Shown: positions 13,083 to 25,669 of the stretch, one piece after another
Numbering within the stretch: the first letter of the stretch is position 1
Layout of the letters: every line of letters begins with the position of its first letter
Assembly: GCF_001039355.2 (NCBI RefSeq)
Contig: NW_019775712.1
Location: forward strand, 178,723 to 242,722
Direction of reading: 5' to 3'
DNA from: Lingula anatina
Taxonomy: Eukaryota > Brachiopoda > Lingulata > Lingulida > Lingulidae
Length of the DNA stretch: 64,000 bases
Notes under the pieces: model-generated
What the model saw: only the letters and a program-made list of their open reading frames with translations
Told to the model about the DNA's origin: nothing
The model's database searches: none
Made by a program: the position numbers and the translations under genes

Positions 13083-14454
13083 TATTTAACCCCACAATAC
13101 CTGGGCACATCATATTACTCTCTTAAATCTAATATTTATATCCATTACAAAGTAACAGATATTAGGCCCCTATGAATCGAATGATTTACAATGTCAGCGG
13201 ACAATGTATTGAACACAATCTTGGTTTGCAGGCATGACGGGCGAAATAAAGAACTCTAAGTGAGGCGAGTTTTGGGATTGGTTAGCATGCTGTGCTTTTA
13301 AAAAACGTTTTATCCTTATAAACTTATATCCTTGTAAACAATACATCGATATTTGAGATCAGACACGGAAGCTCACGACGTCAATATTCGACAGCCATTT
13401 ATTTTTAAACTGTAGTATTCGAAAATGTTTTTATTACTCAGTGTCGTAGGACGAGGGAAATGCTTGAGAGAAGGGAAATAAATGATGATCAACTACAATA
13501 CATGGAAGAACGTTATTTAGATCAAAATATGCACTCGATATTGAATTGCAAGTTATCTGTTTTAACAAAATGAGAATATCAGGTAAATAAAAGCGACACA
13601 AAGTGATGCCATGAGAAATGGAACGGCCCAATGCCAGAGGGGGTGGGGTGAATGTGTATGTGTGTGTGTGTGTGCGTGTGTGTAGGGGGGGGGGGGCTAA
13701 CTCCTTTAGGTTCAATCTTATCGGTAAAATAAATCAGGAAGTATTTCATGCAAAGTAAGGGGCTCGCTTGCCTCAACCTACATGTAGCTGCATCGATGAC
13801 TTCAGCGTAAAAGTTAAATCACGGAAGGGTATTACAAAAAAAATAATGCGAATTTGGTGCACTGAATGCGGCATCGAAGGGCGAAGATTTTAAGGGGTGA
13901 GGTGGGGTGAGTGTGGGGTAACCGTTCAGGTAAATTAGGGATGGGGGGTGGGGGTGATAGAAAATGACGTAATTGTTAACTGATTAATTGATTCAGTTAT
14001 CGGCCTTACATGCTTCGCAAGTAATGCATCATAGCACCCCGTGTTACAAACTTTTTGGGCTATAAATACCCAAATCCTGGGGAAACTGTGTGCCCTTCAT
14101 CGAACTTGGAAGCATACAGGTAGCATTCGCACATTTTGTATCGTTTCACGAACCAGTTTTATAACGTTTAATTCTTTTTATTTTAGCTATGCAGTAAGTA
14201 GTGTGCGGACCTACGCCCTCAATTTGTACGTGACGCCTACTAACATAGGGTGTTATAAGGCCATACCTGCAAAAACTGGAAAAAAATTCAAAAATTAGAA
14301 TCATATATGACTATATTTAGCCTAAGAACATTGACAAGGCCTGCTTACCCCCCACCCTTCCCGACGCATATAATTGAACGAGAGAGTAACAGAGGGTAAT
14401 TCCCCTCTTTCCACCACGTTCAACTTCCCGCCTCCAACAATTAGGTATCTAAAA

Positions 14455-14790
14455 CATCGTTTGCCGGCTGATATTATGGCACCTGGATATTCCGCGTTTC
14501 CCGGGGCCTGAACAATTTTCGCGGTCCGCAACAGTTTAGGGGGAGACAGATGATATATAGAAATGACATCATGCCAGCGGATTTTTACAAGGTGAAACTG
14601 GAAAAGTGGGCTAGTTTTACATCTTTCTTAATGTTTGCAACATAGTCTGATTTTTATTAGTCCCATTCATCCCAAGTATTTTTCTGGCATCTTAATACAT
14701 CTCTCTCATCTGGCTCCCCCTGAAACGTTCCACAAGTACAAAAATCAATAATCCTATGGCAAATTTATACAGGCAATTGACCTACTTTTT
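14455..14790. repeat. Dispersed repeat, second copy
   Basis: Copy of the repeat family described at 1919-2330, here inside the duplicated 3.2 kb block; its allelic counterpart is near 17580-17925. Non-coding. Confidence 0.55.
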
Positions 14791-16007
14791 GTCAGTGCAA
14801 TTATTGCCACTGTTTTTAAAGTCTTTAGCCTGGGCCTTTCTGGAGTGATATAATATGATATAATATGATATAAAGGTCTAGAAATAAGAAAATAATATAA
14901 TCAATAGGCAGCGCATGTCAAAGGTTTCTTAATTTGTGACTGAAAAGAGACATCGGGGGGGACGGTATTGTTTGCATTGTTATAGTGTTTAAGATTGGTA
15001 GATTTGAATTGGGGTTTTATCACCATATTTTTCATAGAACGTGGAATATAGGGCTATTCCTATTCCAGAATATCAATAAATTACAAAGTAAATTGGGACG
15101 TTTTTAAATATGACCAACTATACCAATAATTGTGATTATAAATAAATATAACTATATGTATAACCTATATTAGCCTAAAGAGTGAGATGATAAAAAGATA
15201 TCGTGATTTATTTAATTATCAAACAAAGTAACGATCTAGAAGAACATGAAATCCATAAGTACTTCAGGAAAAATAAGCGGAAAACACCGAACTAACCACA
15301 AGACAAGTGAGTTCTCGAGAGGCGACTCTGCAAATAACAGAGTCGGCTAACGAACTTTGCATTGCAGTTTAATTAGTTGCAAATGCTGTTATTTCTTTTC
15401 AGTTTATCTCTAGGAGAGAAGAAAAATCAAATCCACAATGTAACGATTTTAAAGGCGCAAAAATATTTTCCAAAAATAAAGTTTTATTAATTTAAAGGCC
15501 AATCGTATTATGAAATTAATATTTCATATCTGCGTAACCAGTGCACCGAAGAAAGACAAATTTTTCACCTTCAGCTTTTAAATTTGACAAATTAAACGGA
15601 TTTTTATTGTACGTCAAAACTAATATGTGTGTAAAGGATTATAGATATCGGATTGCCGCTGGACAGTAATCAAATTAATGAATTTCATTATGAGATCGAT
15701 TCATTTGTGTATTAAGGCCTGTGGTTCAGTGGCAAAAGAATTTCTTGTGTTTACCAATAATTATTTGTATGTACAATTTGTACAATTTGTAAGTTGATAT
15801 TATGGAGCGTGTCGCTTGGTTTCGTCTTGAAGCTGGATAACAAGCGAAAGGGCACGGAAAATTGAGTATAAGTTCACATTGAGATTTATGGTAAAATGTT
15901 TTCTCAGTTTTCTCCTGCAAACCTAAGAATCTTCCAAGGCAAAATTGCAACACTAACCGAGCAAGAAGGCCTTGCTGTCTGGTTTCTATCCCCGACACTG
16001 GCACTCG

Positions 16008-16008
16008 N
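16008..16008. other. Single-N contig join
   Basis: One N separates the two copies of the 3.2 kb block; the sequence resumes at AATCTGTTGG, which matches position 12791. Confidence 0.9.
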
Positions 16009-19000
16009 AATCTGTTGGTCAGTCTCTACACGGACGTCCCCAAATTATATATCAATTGTCGATCCCGACTTCAGAAAAGATTCAAAGACTTCCTAGTGCG
16101 AGTTTGTAAGAGGAATTTCTTCGCGGTGTATTATAACAAGAATAAGGCGCTGGCCATATGGGTCGATCAGCGACCTACTGTGTATGTTATGTTACCATTT
16201 ATACATATTTTGAAAAAATTGATTATAGACTCAGATATTCTCATTTTATAACTGTTCCAGTGGAGAAGTGTGTAGATGAAGACTGGAAGGCTGTTTTTTT
16301 TTTTAATTTTTAACCCCGCAATACCTGGGCACATCATACTACTATTTTTAATCTAATATTTATATCCATTACAAAGTAACAGATATTAGGCCCCTGTGAA
16401 TCGAATGATTTACAATGTCAGCGGACAATGTATTGAAAACAATCTTGGTTTGCAGGCATGACGGGCGAAATAGAGTTCTAAGTGAGGCGAGTTTTGGGAT
16501 TGGTTAGCATGCTGTGCTTTTAAAAAACGTTTTATCCTTATAAACTTATATCCTTGTAAACAATACATCGATATTTGAGATCAGACACGGAAGCTCTCAA
16601 CGTCAATACTCGACAGCCATTTATTTTTGAACTGAAGTATTCGAAAATGTTTTTATCACTCACTGCCCTAGGCCGAGGAAAATGCCAGAGAGAAGGGAAA
16701 TATATGATGAACTACTACAATACATGCAAGCAGGTTATTTAGATCAAAATATGCACTCGATATCTTAAAATTGCAAAAACTGTTTTAAAAAATCTGTTTT
16801 AACAAAATGAGAATATCAATTAAATAAAAGCGACACAAACTGATGCAATGAGAAATGGGACGGCCCAATGCCAGAGGGGGTAGGGTGAATGTGTGTGTGT
16901 GTGTGTGTGTTCTGTTATAACTCCTTGCCCCAACCTAGCTGCATCGATGACTTAAGTGTAAAAGTTAAATCACGGAAGGGTATTACTAAAAAATAATGCG
17001 AATTTGGTGCACTAAATGCGGCATCGAAGGACGAAGATTTTAAGGGGTGAGGTGGGGTTAGTGTGGGGTAACCGTTCAGGTAAATTAGGGATGGGGGGTG
17101 GGGGTGATAGAAAATTACGTAATTGTTAACTGAAACATGCTTCGCAAGTAATGCATCATAGCACCCCGTGTTACAAACCTTTTGGGCTATAAATACCCAA
17201 ATCCTGGGGAAACTGTGCCCTTCGTCGAACATGGAAGCATACAGGCAGCATTCGCACATTTTGTATCGTTTCACGAACCAGTTTTATAACGTTTAATTCT
17301 TTTTATTTTAGCTATGCAGTAAGTATTGTTCGGTCTTACGCCCTTAATTTGTACGTGACGCCTACTAACATAGGGTGTTATGAGGCCATACCTGCAAAAA
17401 CTGGAAAAAAATTCAAAAATTAGAATCATATCATATTATATGACTATATTTAGCCTAAGAAAATTGACAAAACCTGCTTACCCCCCACCCTTCCCGACGC
17501 ATATAATTGAACGAGAGAGTAACAGAGGGTAATTCCCCTCATTCCACCACGTTCAACGTCCCGCCTCCAACAATTACGTATCTAAAACATCGTTTGCCGG
17601 CTGATATTATGGGCACCTGGATATTCCGCGTTTCCCGGGACCTGAACAATTTACGCGGTCCGCAACAGTTTAGGGGGAGACAGATGATATATAGAAATGA
17701 CATCATGCCAGCGGATTTTTACAAGGTGAAACTGGAAAAGTGGGCTAGTTTTACATCTTTCTTAATGTTTGCAACATAGTCTGATTTTTATTAGTCCCAT
17801 TCATCCCAAGTATTTTTCTGGCATCTTAATACATCTCTCTCATCTGGGTCCCCCTGAAACGTTCCACAAGTAGAAAAATCAATAATCCTATGGCAAATTT
17901 ATATAGGCAATTGACCTACTTTTTGTCAGTGCAATTATTGCCACTGTTTTTAAAGTCTTTAGCCTGGGCCTTTCTGGAGTGATATAATATGATATAAAGG
18001 TCTAGAAATAAGAAATTAATATAATCAATAGGCAGCGCATGTCAAAGGTTTCTTAATTTGTGACTGAAAAGAGACACCGGGGGGACGGTATTGTTTGCAT
18101 TGTTATAGTGTTTCAGATTGGTAGATTTTAATTAGGGTTTTATCACCATTTTTCATAGAACGTGGAATATAGGGCTATTCCTATTCCAGAATATCAATAA
18201 ATTACAAAGTAAATTGGGACTTTTTAAATATGACCAACTATACCAATAATTGTGATTATAAATAGATATAACTATATGTATAACCTATATTAGCCTAAGT
18301 ATAGTCAGATGATAAAAAGATATCGTGATTTATTTAATTATCAAACAAAGTAACGATCTAGAAGAACATGAAATCCACAAGTACTTCAGGAAAAATAAGC
18401 GGAAAACACCGAACTAACCACAAGACAAGTGAGTTCACGAGAGGCGACTCTGCAAATAACAGAGTCGGCTAACGAACTTTGCATTGCAGTTTAATTAGTT
18501 GCAAATGCTGTCATTTCTTTTCAGTTTTACTCTAGGAGAGAAGAAAAATCAAATCCACAATGTAACGATTTTAAAGGCGCAAAAATATTTTCCAAAAATA
18601 AAGTTTTATTAATTTAAAGGCCAATCGTATTATGAAATTAATATTTCATATCTGCGTAACCAGTGCACCGAAGAAAGCCAAATTTTTCACCTTCACCTTT
18701 TAAATTTGACAAATTAAACGGGTTTTTATTGTACGTCAAAACTAATATGTGTGTAAAGGATTATAGATATCGGATTGCCGCTGGACAGTAATCAAATTAA
18801 TGAATTTCATTATGAGATCGATTCATTTGTGTATTAAGGCCTGTGGTTCAGTGGCAAAAGAATTTCTTGTGTTTACCAATAATTATTTGTATGTACAATT
18901 TGTACAATTTGTAAGTTGATATTATGGAGCGTGTCGCTTGGTTTCGCCTTGAAGCTGGGTAACAAATGAAAGGGCACGGATAATTAAGTATAAGTTCACT

Positions 19001-19130
19001 TTGAGATTTATGGTAAAATGTTTTCCCAGTTTTCTCCTGCAAACGTAAGAATCTTCCAAGGCAAAATTGCAACACTAACCGAGCAAGAAGGCCATGGTGT
19101 CTGGCTTCTATCCCCGACACCAGCACTCAG
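16009..19130. repeat. Large direct duplication, copy 2 (probable alternate haplotype contig)
   Basis: Same-orientation copy of 12791-16007, about 97 bp shorter, bounded on both sides by a single N (16008 and 19131). It starts at the equivalent of 12791 and ends within a few bases of the equivalent of 16007. The boundaries coincide with assembly joins and not with transposon ends or target duplications. Confidence 0.85.
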
Positions 19131-19131
19131 N
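19131..19131. other. Single-N contig join
   Basis: One N at the end of copy 2 of the 3.2 kb block. The sequence after it does not match the block. Confidence 0.9.
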
Positions 19132-19582
19132 GAATTTATTTGAGTCATATAAGAATCTAGTAGAAGTGGTTTACATGTGTTACTGGGAATCCACTCTCCA
19201 CCGATGCTCGGTTCGTATGTACCTTTAACCAACCAGTTATTACTGGCGTCTTTCGTGTTTTGACCGACCTAGACTGCGATTCCATTGGATGACAACTATC
19301 GTTTGATCAAAGATAAACCGAGAGTCATGGGCATTTTTCTTTTTTACATTTCTAGGTTATCATTAAAAAAAAAAAAGAATTGATGAGCTATTCTTCGGAC
19401 TTGGTTTTTATTGCTAACTTATTTCGACAAGAGAGAAACATCAGCTACTATCATTGATAATAACTAACTTTTTAACTGGGGTATAAAATGAATAGTTTTT
19501 TAGATAGTAACTTGCCCATAACCCAAGATCTGTAGATATCTTTCATTACTGACAACAGTTTAAGTTCTATATAAAATATATA

Positions 19583-20510
19583 CTAAGCAGAAAAGAGAAA
19601 AGAAACGCAAGTTTTTGTTTTGACCACAGAGCTTAAAATTGACCAAAAAAAGCACATGTTAGTCTGCGAACTGTCTCTGTCCTTCAGTAGAGAACTGATA
19701 CGCTTGAGTTATTTAGACAATGGCTTGCTTTAGATAAAGTCTTGCAGAAATGATTTGTCCACAATCAATGCTAATGGATCCTGAAATCAGAAAACCAAGT
19801 TTAGGACACTGACTTCCATACTGTCATCATCTTGCTGATCTGGACAGGGATCGTGTCATTGCCATTGGCACAGTGTTATGGTTTGGGCGGGCATACGTGG
19901 GAATTTCCAGAAAGAACTTATGGTGATTGCAGTGATTGGTATACATCTGACTGGTCAGCAGTACAGAGACAAAGTCCTAAGGACAGCTGTTGTGCCATTT
20001 ATGCTGCAACACCCAGCCCCACCCTTTCTCTGACAGGACAACGCCCGTCTCCATACTGCCAGGATAGCACATACTTCCAGGATAGCCTCTTCCATGGCCA
20101 GTTTTTAGTGCCGATGTAACGTGGCAGAGAGTGCCCCATATCAGAGAGTCCGCTTCTCATTCATTTGCACAGGTGATCCTTGCCCTAGATTTTGACCCAC
20201 TTAGGTCTGGCTAACCCTAACCATTATAACTATATGGAGGGCGGACTTTCTGTTTCGTTACACCGGCATATCTCCCATTGAGCGAGTCTGCGATGAACTG
20301 GGCAAACGACCTCATAACCACCAGCCACGGCCTACCATCGTCATAGAGTTAAGAATGGAGAAGGTTGTCCAAGGTCCGCATTCGAGGTGTCGTCCGGTCC
20401 ATGAGTAAGAGGACTGTATTGCAGCCAGGGGAGAGCACACATGTTACTGGACAATATACTACCATTTAAATCCATAGACATAACAAAACTTGCGTTTCTT
20501 TTTTGGCTAG
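19583..20510 (+). mobile_element. Degenerate Tc1-like transposon
   Basis: The ends are inverted: CTAAGCAG..AAAAGAAACGCAAGTTTT on the left and AAAACTTGCGTTTCTTTTTTGGCTAG on the right, flanked by TA on each side (19581-19582 and 20511-20512), as expected for Tc1/mariner insertion. Between about 19840 and 20480 broken frames encode transposase blocks: LTGQQYRDKVLRTAVVPF, then QDNARLHTARIA, then ISPIERVCDELGKR, the last two being the box with the second catalytic aspartate and the conserved P-I-E box. In-frame stops, frameshifts and a 160-bp MITE insertion (20114-20273) make it inactive. Confidence 0.8.
20114..20273 (-). mobile_element. GTCCGCC-type MITE nested in the Tc1-like transposase relic
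   Basis: Ends TGTAACG.GGCAGAGAGTGCCCC and GGGCGGACTTTCTGTTTCGTTACA. It is the reverse-orientation relative of the element at 22772-22916, sharing the central block with CCCACTTAGGT and GGCTAACCCTAACC. It interrupts the transposase between the DNARLHTAR box and the SPIER box, so it inserted after the Tc1 element. Confidence 0.7.
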
Positions 20511-20511
20511 T

Positions 20512-21850
20512 ATATGTGCCATGCAAAATATAGTGTGTCATTTAAAACTAGTGTTCACCTTCTCATTTTCTCTGATAAATTATTTCATTCTTATTATAAA
20601 CATGAAGCTTTTAATAGTTAGAAAGACTTCTTTAGTGTTTTTTCGTTATGTGTTTGATGAAATTTCTTTTTCCAAGCTTCAAAATGACACTTTGGCAAAG
20701 TCCTTCAGTTGTCACGGTAGTTGGTAGTCTTGATTATGCGAAGATTGTCACTGCACCGTTCACATCAGTGCAGACTGGGTGGTCGTAGTTTATGTGGAAT
20801 GGGCAACCGTTTACGGGGTGGACCCGGGGAGGGTCTCGGACTCACGGGCTTTCTTGGGACAGAACGACCGTTGTCGGGCGCTGGGCCTCGTCCGTTCACC
20901 TAAAAGATACAAACAAACGGAAGCTAAGTTTCAGATATCCATTAGTGACGATGAACATCTGGAACAAGAATCGGTTTGAACATAATTCGAGCCCAAACAG
21001 GACAGGGTTACTCTGGATTCGCGCCAGCGTTTTTATTTTCATATCTCCATAAGTGGACACTGGTGGTCGTATATTACTACTATAATCATAAACGTCCATT
21101 TTAATGTCCAGTTAAAACTTATAGTGCCTCCGTAAAAGGGCATGTGACGTAACAACTAATCCTTATAATTGATTTGCTTGGCTGAAGCAAGTCTGAACAA
21201 GCAGGAGGACCCCAAGAATATGCGTTTGAGGAACATGCAGATAGGATCTGGGAATCACTGGCAAACTAGTGTCTTGGAAATCACTGGTTAACAGTGTCTT
21301 GGAGACTCAAATAAACGTTCAACAACAAAAAGAGTGTTTTTGGCTAATGGTGCCACATGTCCATTTCTGTCCACCTAACTTATTAGCATTTTAACTCCCA
21401 TTTTTACTCATTGTGTTGTATGTTAAGCGTAAATAAATAAGTAAATAAATGAATGAATAAATAAATAAATACTCTTGCTACTATATTTAAGCCTTTTGCG
21501 TTACATAAAACACGCTTGGGCATTGGATAAAAATGTGGTCATAAGTTAATTCGAGGTATTTTATGACAGCCGCTCATTTCTCAGATATTAAAATACATTT
21601 AGTCTGTGTGCGTGTAAGGCTTTTTTAATGAAAAACTTTTATCGACCAGCGGGGCACGTGTTTTGATAAATTGTTCATTTGAAGTGCGCTGAAGGTCAGA
21701 TCCTGATTAGTGACCAGAAGTGGAAATCCAAATATGACGAGCCATTAGATATAATTTCGTGTAGACAGAAGATATGGATATGGTAGCACCAAGAATAAAA
21801 CACTGGATTTGGATAGCAGGTCATACGAACCGACATGGTTTGCATATACT
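20512..21850. other. Intergenic stretch, no gene recognised
   Basis: Between the Tc1-like relic and the minisatellite next to the lectin gene. A G-rich block around 20770-20910 has overlapping open frames in three phases, but none matches a family I know, and there are no convincing splice sites. A TAAATAAATGAA tract lies near 21430-21470 and could be the tail of an old retrotransposon. Confidence 0.4.
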
Positions 21851-22025
21851 AGATGGATATGTATAGCATGGTATATGGAAAATGATGGATGCATATCATG
21901 GTATATGACTATGGGTATGAATATCATGGTATATGGAACTAAATGGATACGGATATCATGGTATATGGAACTAGATGGATACAGATATTATGTTATATGG
22001 AGCTAGAAGGATATGGATATCATGG
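21851..22025. repeat. Minisatellite with a unit of about 32 bp
   Basis: Five to six imperfect copies of a unit like GATACGGATATCATGGTATA + TGGAACTAGATG. The last copies run into the stop codon of the lectin gene on the minus strand (22020-22022), so the array forms the start of the lectin 3' untranslated region. Confidence 0.75.
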
Positions 22026-25000
22026 CACCTGGACTTCGCACTTTGACTGTTGACATACCATGACTTGGCATATGAAGTTTCCCAGCGCTGCACACTTTTG
22101 TTCCTTCCACTTTGGGTTTCTTTTCGTGTTAATGGCGGCACAATTCTTCCTTGGATTAGGCCTTGATTCACCACCTCCTGCTCCGTCCCAGTTCACGTAG
22201 GTTACAGCAGTGCCATCTATCCACCGCCATGGGCGTGTCTTCCCTCTGGAGAGCCCTATCCATGTGGCGAACGGTACGACGCTGGAAAGAAATGAGGAAT
22301 AATTGCCGCAGAACCACATATATGAAGCCTCGCACGCCTTATCATTAAATATGAATAGAAAAATTCCAACACTTGAAAAGAATATCAAAATCGTAAGTCT
22401 TTGGCGCTGTTATTTTTTATTTGTCACAATAAGTGTTGTTTTTCAAATTCGAGACTTTGGTTTCTAGGCGCTTTTTTAATTGCAAGGCAAAGCAAATCGT
22501 GTGTTGTAACTGTCTGTATTGCCATCATGTATGTTTATCATCTTTATTGCTGACTGATCAATAAACTTTTGAAGCGTTTCATAATCAAAACAAAAATAAA
22601 TGAACTAGCTATCACGAGAGTCTCCATTCCATGTTTTTAAATCGGTTGATATCAGTGGCTGAGGACATTTTATACCGTAAGCTTTTAAATAGTTATTTTA
22701 TGATTGATATTGTTTTAAATACAACAGCTGTGTAAGTAATTGTCATACTGGTGTAATGAAACAGAGGGCCCGTGTAACAGAAAGTCCGCCCTTCATTTAA
22801 TTATAATGGTTAGGGTTAGCCTTACCTAAGTGGGTCAAAATCTAGGGCGAGGCTTACCTATGCAAAATAATGGGAAGCAGCCCCTCTATTACGGGGCACT
22901 CTCTGTCGCGTTACACTGGCAACTGTCAAACATTCAGATGCGTCAAATTACCCATACCACGACATGAATTACAATTACCCTTTTGGTATCAGACTCTCAG
23001 CCAAATCCTCTTCATTCTGGTGTAGAATCACAGATAAAGTTGCCCCAGCTGCCAGCTGTGGACATAGACTAGAGGCAGAAACGTAGTCGACATTCACAGA
23101 GTTGTTTGTTCCAAAGAATTTGAGGCATTTAGTTCCATCTGAGGTAGAGTTCCAAGTCTCTGTACCCGGCGGTCCACCAGGGCAAGCTGAAAAATAAAAA
23201 AACTCATTATTCCTTATGATAGTTTGATGTTAACTGGTCAAGACTTCAGTTAAATAAAGTATAATGTCGAAAGATATTATACATTCAATAGGCCTATAAC
23301 TTACTTATGATTTTTTCGCATGTTATGCCGTCACCTCTAAAACCAGCGTGGCAAGTGCAAGTGAACCTGCCCATGGTGTTGGTGCATGTCGCATCTTTGG
23401 CGCAGTTATCCGTTTGCAGGAAACATTCATTAACGTCGTTACATGCTGTGCCGTCGCCACTGAAACCAGCTAGGCAGGTGCAGGTAAAACTGCCCACGGT
23501 GTTGGCGCATGTGGCGTTCTCGTCGCAATTATTTGTATCTAAGTCACATTCATCTACATCGGCACACTTTGTGCCATCGCCGCTGAATCCAGCTAGACAG
23601 GTGCAGGTAAAACTGCCCACGGTGTTGGCGCATGTGGCGTTCTCGTCGCAATTATTTATATCTAAGTCACATTCATCGACATCGGCACACTTTGTGCCGT
23701 CGCCGGTGAATCCAGCTAGGCAGGTGCAGGTAAAACTGCCCACGGTGTTGGTACATGTGGCATTCTCAGCGCAATCATCTTTTTTCAAAACACATTCATC
23801 CACATCATAACACGTTATACCGTTTCCAGTGAAACCAGCCGAACAATTGCACTCATAACTTCCGTATGTGTTCTTGCATTTTGCATATTTCGAACATAGA
23901 TCTTGGTCCAAGTTGCACTCGTCTACGTCCGAACATTTTATGCCGTCACCGGTGAACCCAGCTACACAAGTACATGTATAACTTCCATAAGAGTTAATAC
24001 ACTTTGCTTCTTCACTGCAGCTGTTTAACCCCAGTGTACACTCGTCAATGTCATTGCAAACTATTCCGTTACCGCTATAACCCGGTAAGCAACTGCACTC
24101 GAAACTTCCGTAAGAGTTTATGCATATGGCATTCAGTGCACACAGGTATGTTTCAGTTTTACATTCGTCAACATCTGCACAAGTTGTGCCATTGCCGCTG
24201 AAACCAGGGAGGCAGGTGCAAGTAAAACTACCAATAGTATTGTGGCACGTTGCAGTTGGAGCGCAGTTGTCTGTGTGCAGAAGACATTCATCTATATCCG
24301 TACATGAAGTACCGTCGCCGCTAAACCCATCCAAACATGTACACTTGTATCCGTCTCCGGTTGCATCGCATGTTGCGTCTACTGCACAGTCGTCTGTACC
24401 AAGTTCGCAGGCGTCTTTAACCTGAAATATGAGAAAAATATCAAACAACTGATCACATTTGAACTGAAAGTTGTGGATTGGATACTTTGCCATTGTCAAA
24501 ATTCATATCTGTGACAATGATTAAAGATATGCAAAAATAATCAACACTGAAATAGTTTATTTACAGGCCCGCAAAGATCATTTAGAGAAAACAACCCAGA
24601 GAGAAATTAAATGCATGTTGCAAATGACAAAACTGGATTTTTATGAGTTAATTGTGAAACGAATGCACCATTGGTGCCTCGTGTCTTAATAACATAACAG
24701 TTGATAGGTTTATTTACTTTAACTTGACAAATGACGTTCCCAGGGGTTTTACACCGTTGTTTCTTCCAACAAATCGTGTTCCTTTTAGTGTTTATGGCGG
24801 CACAGTCCTTCAAAGGCTTATTTTCAGGGTTTCCGTTCCAGTTCACGTAGTTAAGAGGACTACCGTCTACCCAATGCCATTGTTGGCTGGCGTTTTTACG
24901 GAGGCCTATCCACGTGACGAAAAGTGAACCTCTGCAACAGGTAAAAACTGACCTTACAAGGGGTCATTATCATTACGCATGCGTCAAGCTACAAAGACTA

Positions 25001-25614
25001 TCCATGGTTGGTTCTGACACCACTGTTTACATCTTTTGTACTATGCATAATTAAAATATAACCGTAGCGGAAAATATTATACTGTGTTATCCCACTCATA
25101 TTTCTTTAAAATGGTTTAGGTAAAGATTCTTCTGTTACTTTCTGAATGCCTCGTCTTTAGAAAAAAATTGAAAGTTGCCTAGTTTTGCAAGTTCATATTA
25201 TTGCATATTTCATTTTGGAATTGGAACGTTTTCGTGGAATGGTTGCTTCTTTAGAAAACATAAGAACCATGTCAACTCCTGGTTACAAATGGGGTAAAAT
25301 CTCTTTAATTTTATTTACCCAGCTGGTATGAAGCTCTCTGCCAGGTCTTCTTCTTCTTGGTTCTCAATCACCGCCAACGTGGCCCCTTTTGCCTGCAGAG
25401 CACAAAAACTACCAGCAGTATTGTAGTCGACACCCGTATCACCATTTGGTACAAAGTATTTGTAGCATTTTGGTCCAGCCGGAGATGCCGACCATGTCTT
25501 CGTACCCGGTGGGCCACCTACACAAGCTGGGGAGGGGAAAACAGAAAGAGCCATTCTTAAGACTGTGACTGTGCCATTTATACCTGATGTAGCAGAAAGG
25601 ACACATTCGTTACT

Positions 25615-25669
<55 letters not shown>

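Larger units (their letters stand above)
12791..16007. repeat. Large direct duplication, copy 1 (allelic-type)
   Basis: About 3.2 kb that is repeated in the same orientation at 16009-19130. The two copies agree over almost their whole length with scattered substitutions and small indels; the main difference is a missing stretch around the GT microsatellite (13654-13683) in copy 2. The second copy starts directly after a single N at 16008 and ends directly before another at 19131. This pattern fits an alternate-haplotype contig placed behind its partner better than a true tandem duplication. No intact gene lies inside. Confidence 0.85.

Noticed and set aside
15717-15760. GGTTCAGTGGC, looks like a tRNA A box
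   Set aside because: No B box at the right distance and no cloverleaf; both haplotype copies lack other tRNA or SINE features.
19832-20119. 95-codon open frame
   Set aside because: It is in the wrong frame over the Tc1-like transposase relic, whose motifs appear in other frames.
20721-21052. Overlapping frames considered as a further lectin exon
   Set aside because: No WIGL, W.DG or cysteine pattern of a C-type lectin domain, and no matching splice sites.
23307-23810. 167-codon plus-strand open frame
   Set aside because: It is the antisense shadow of the EGF exon; its repeats mirror the EGF modules.
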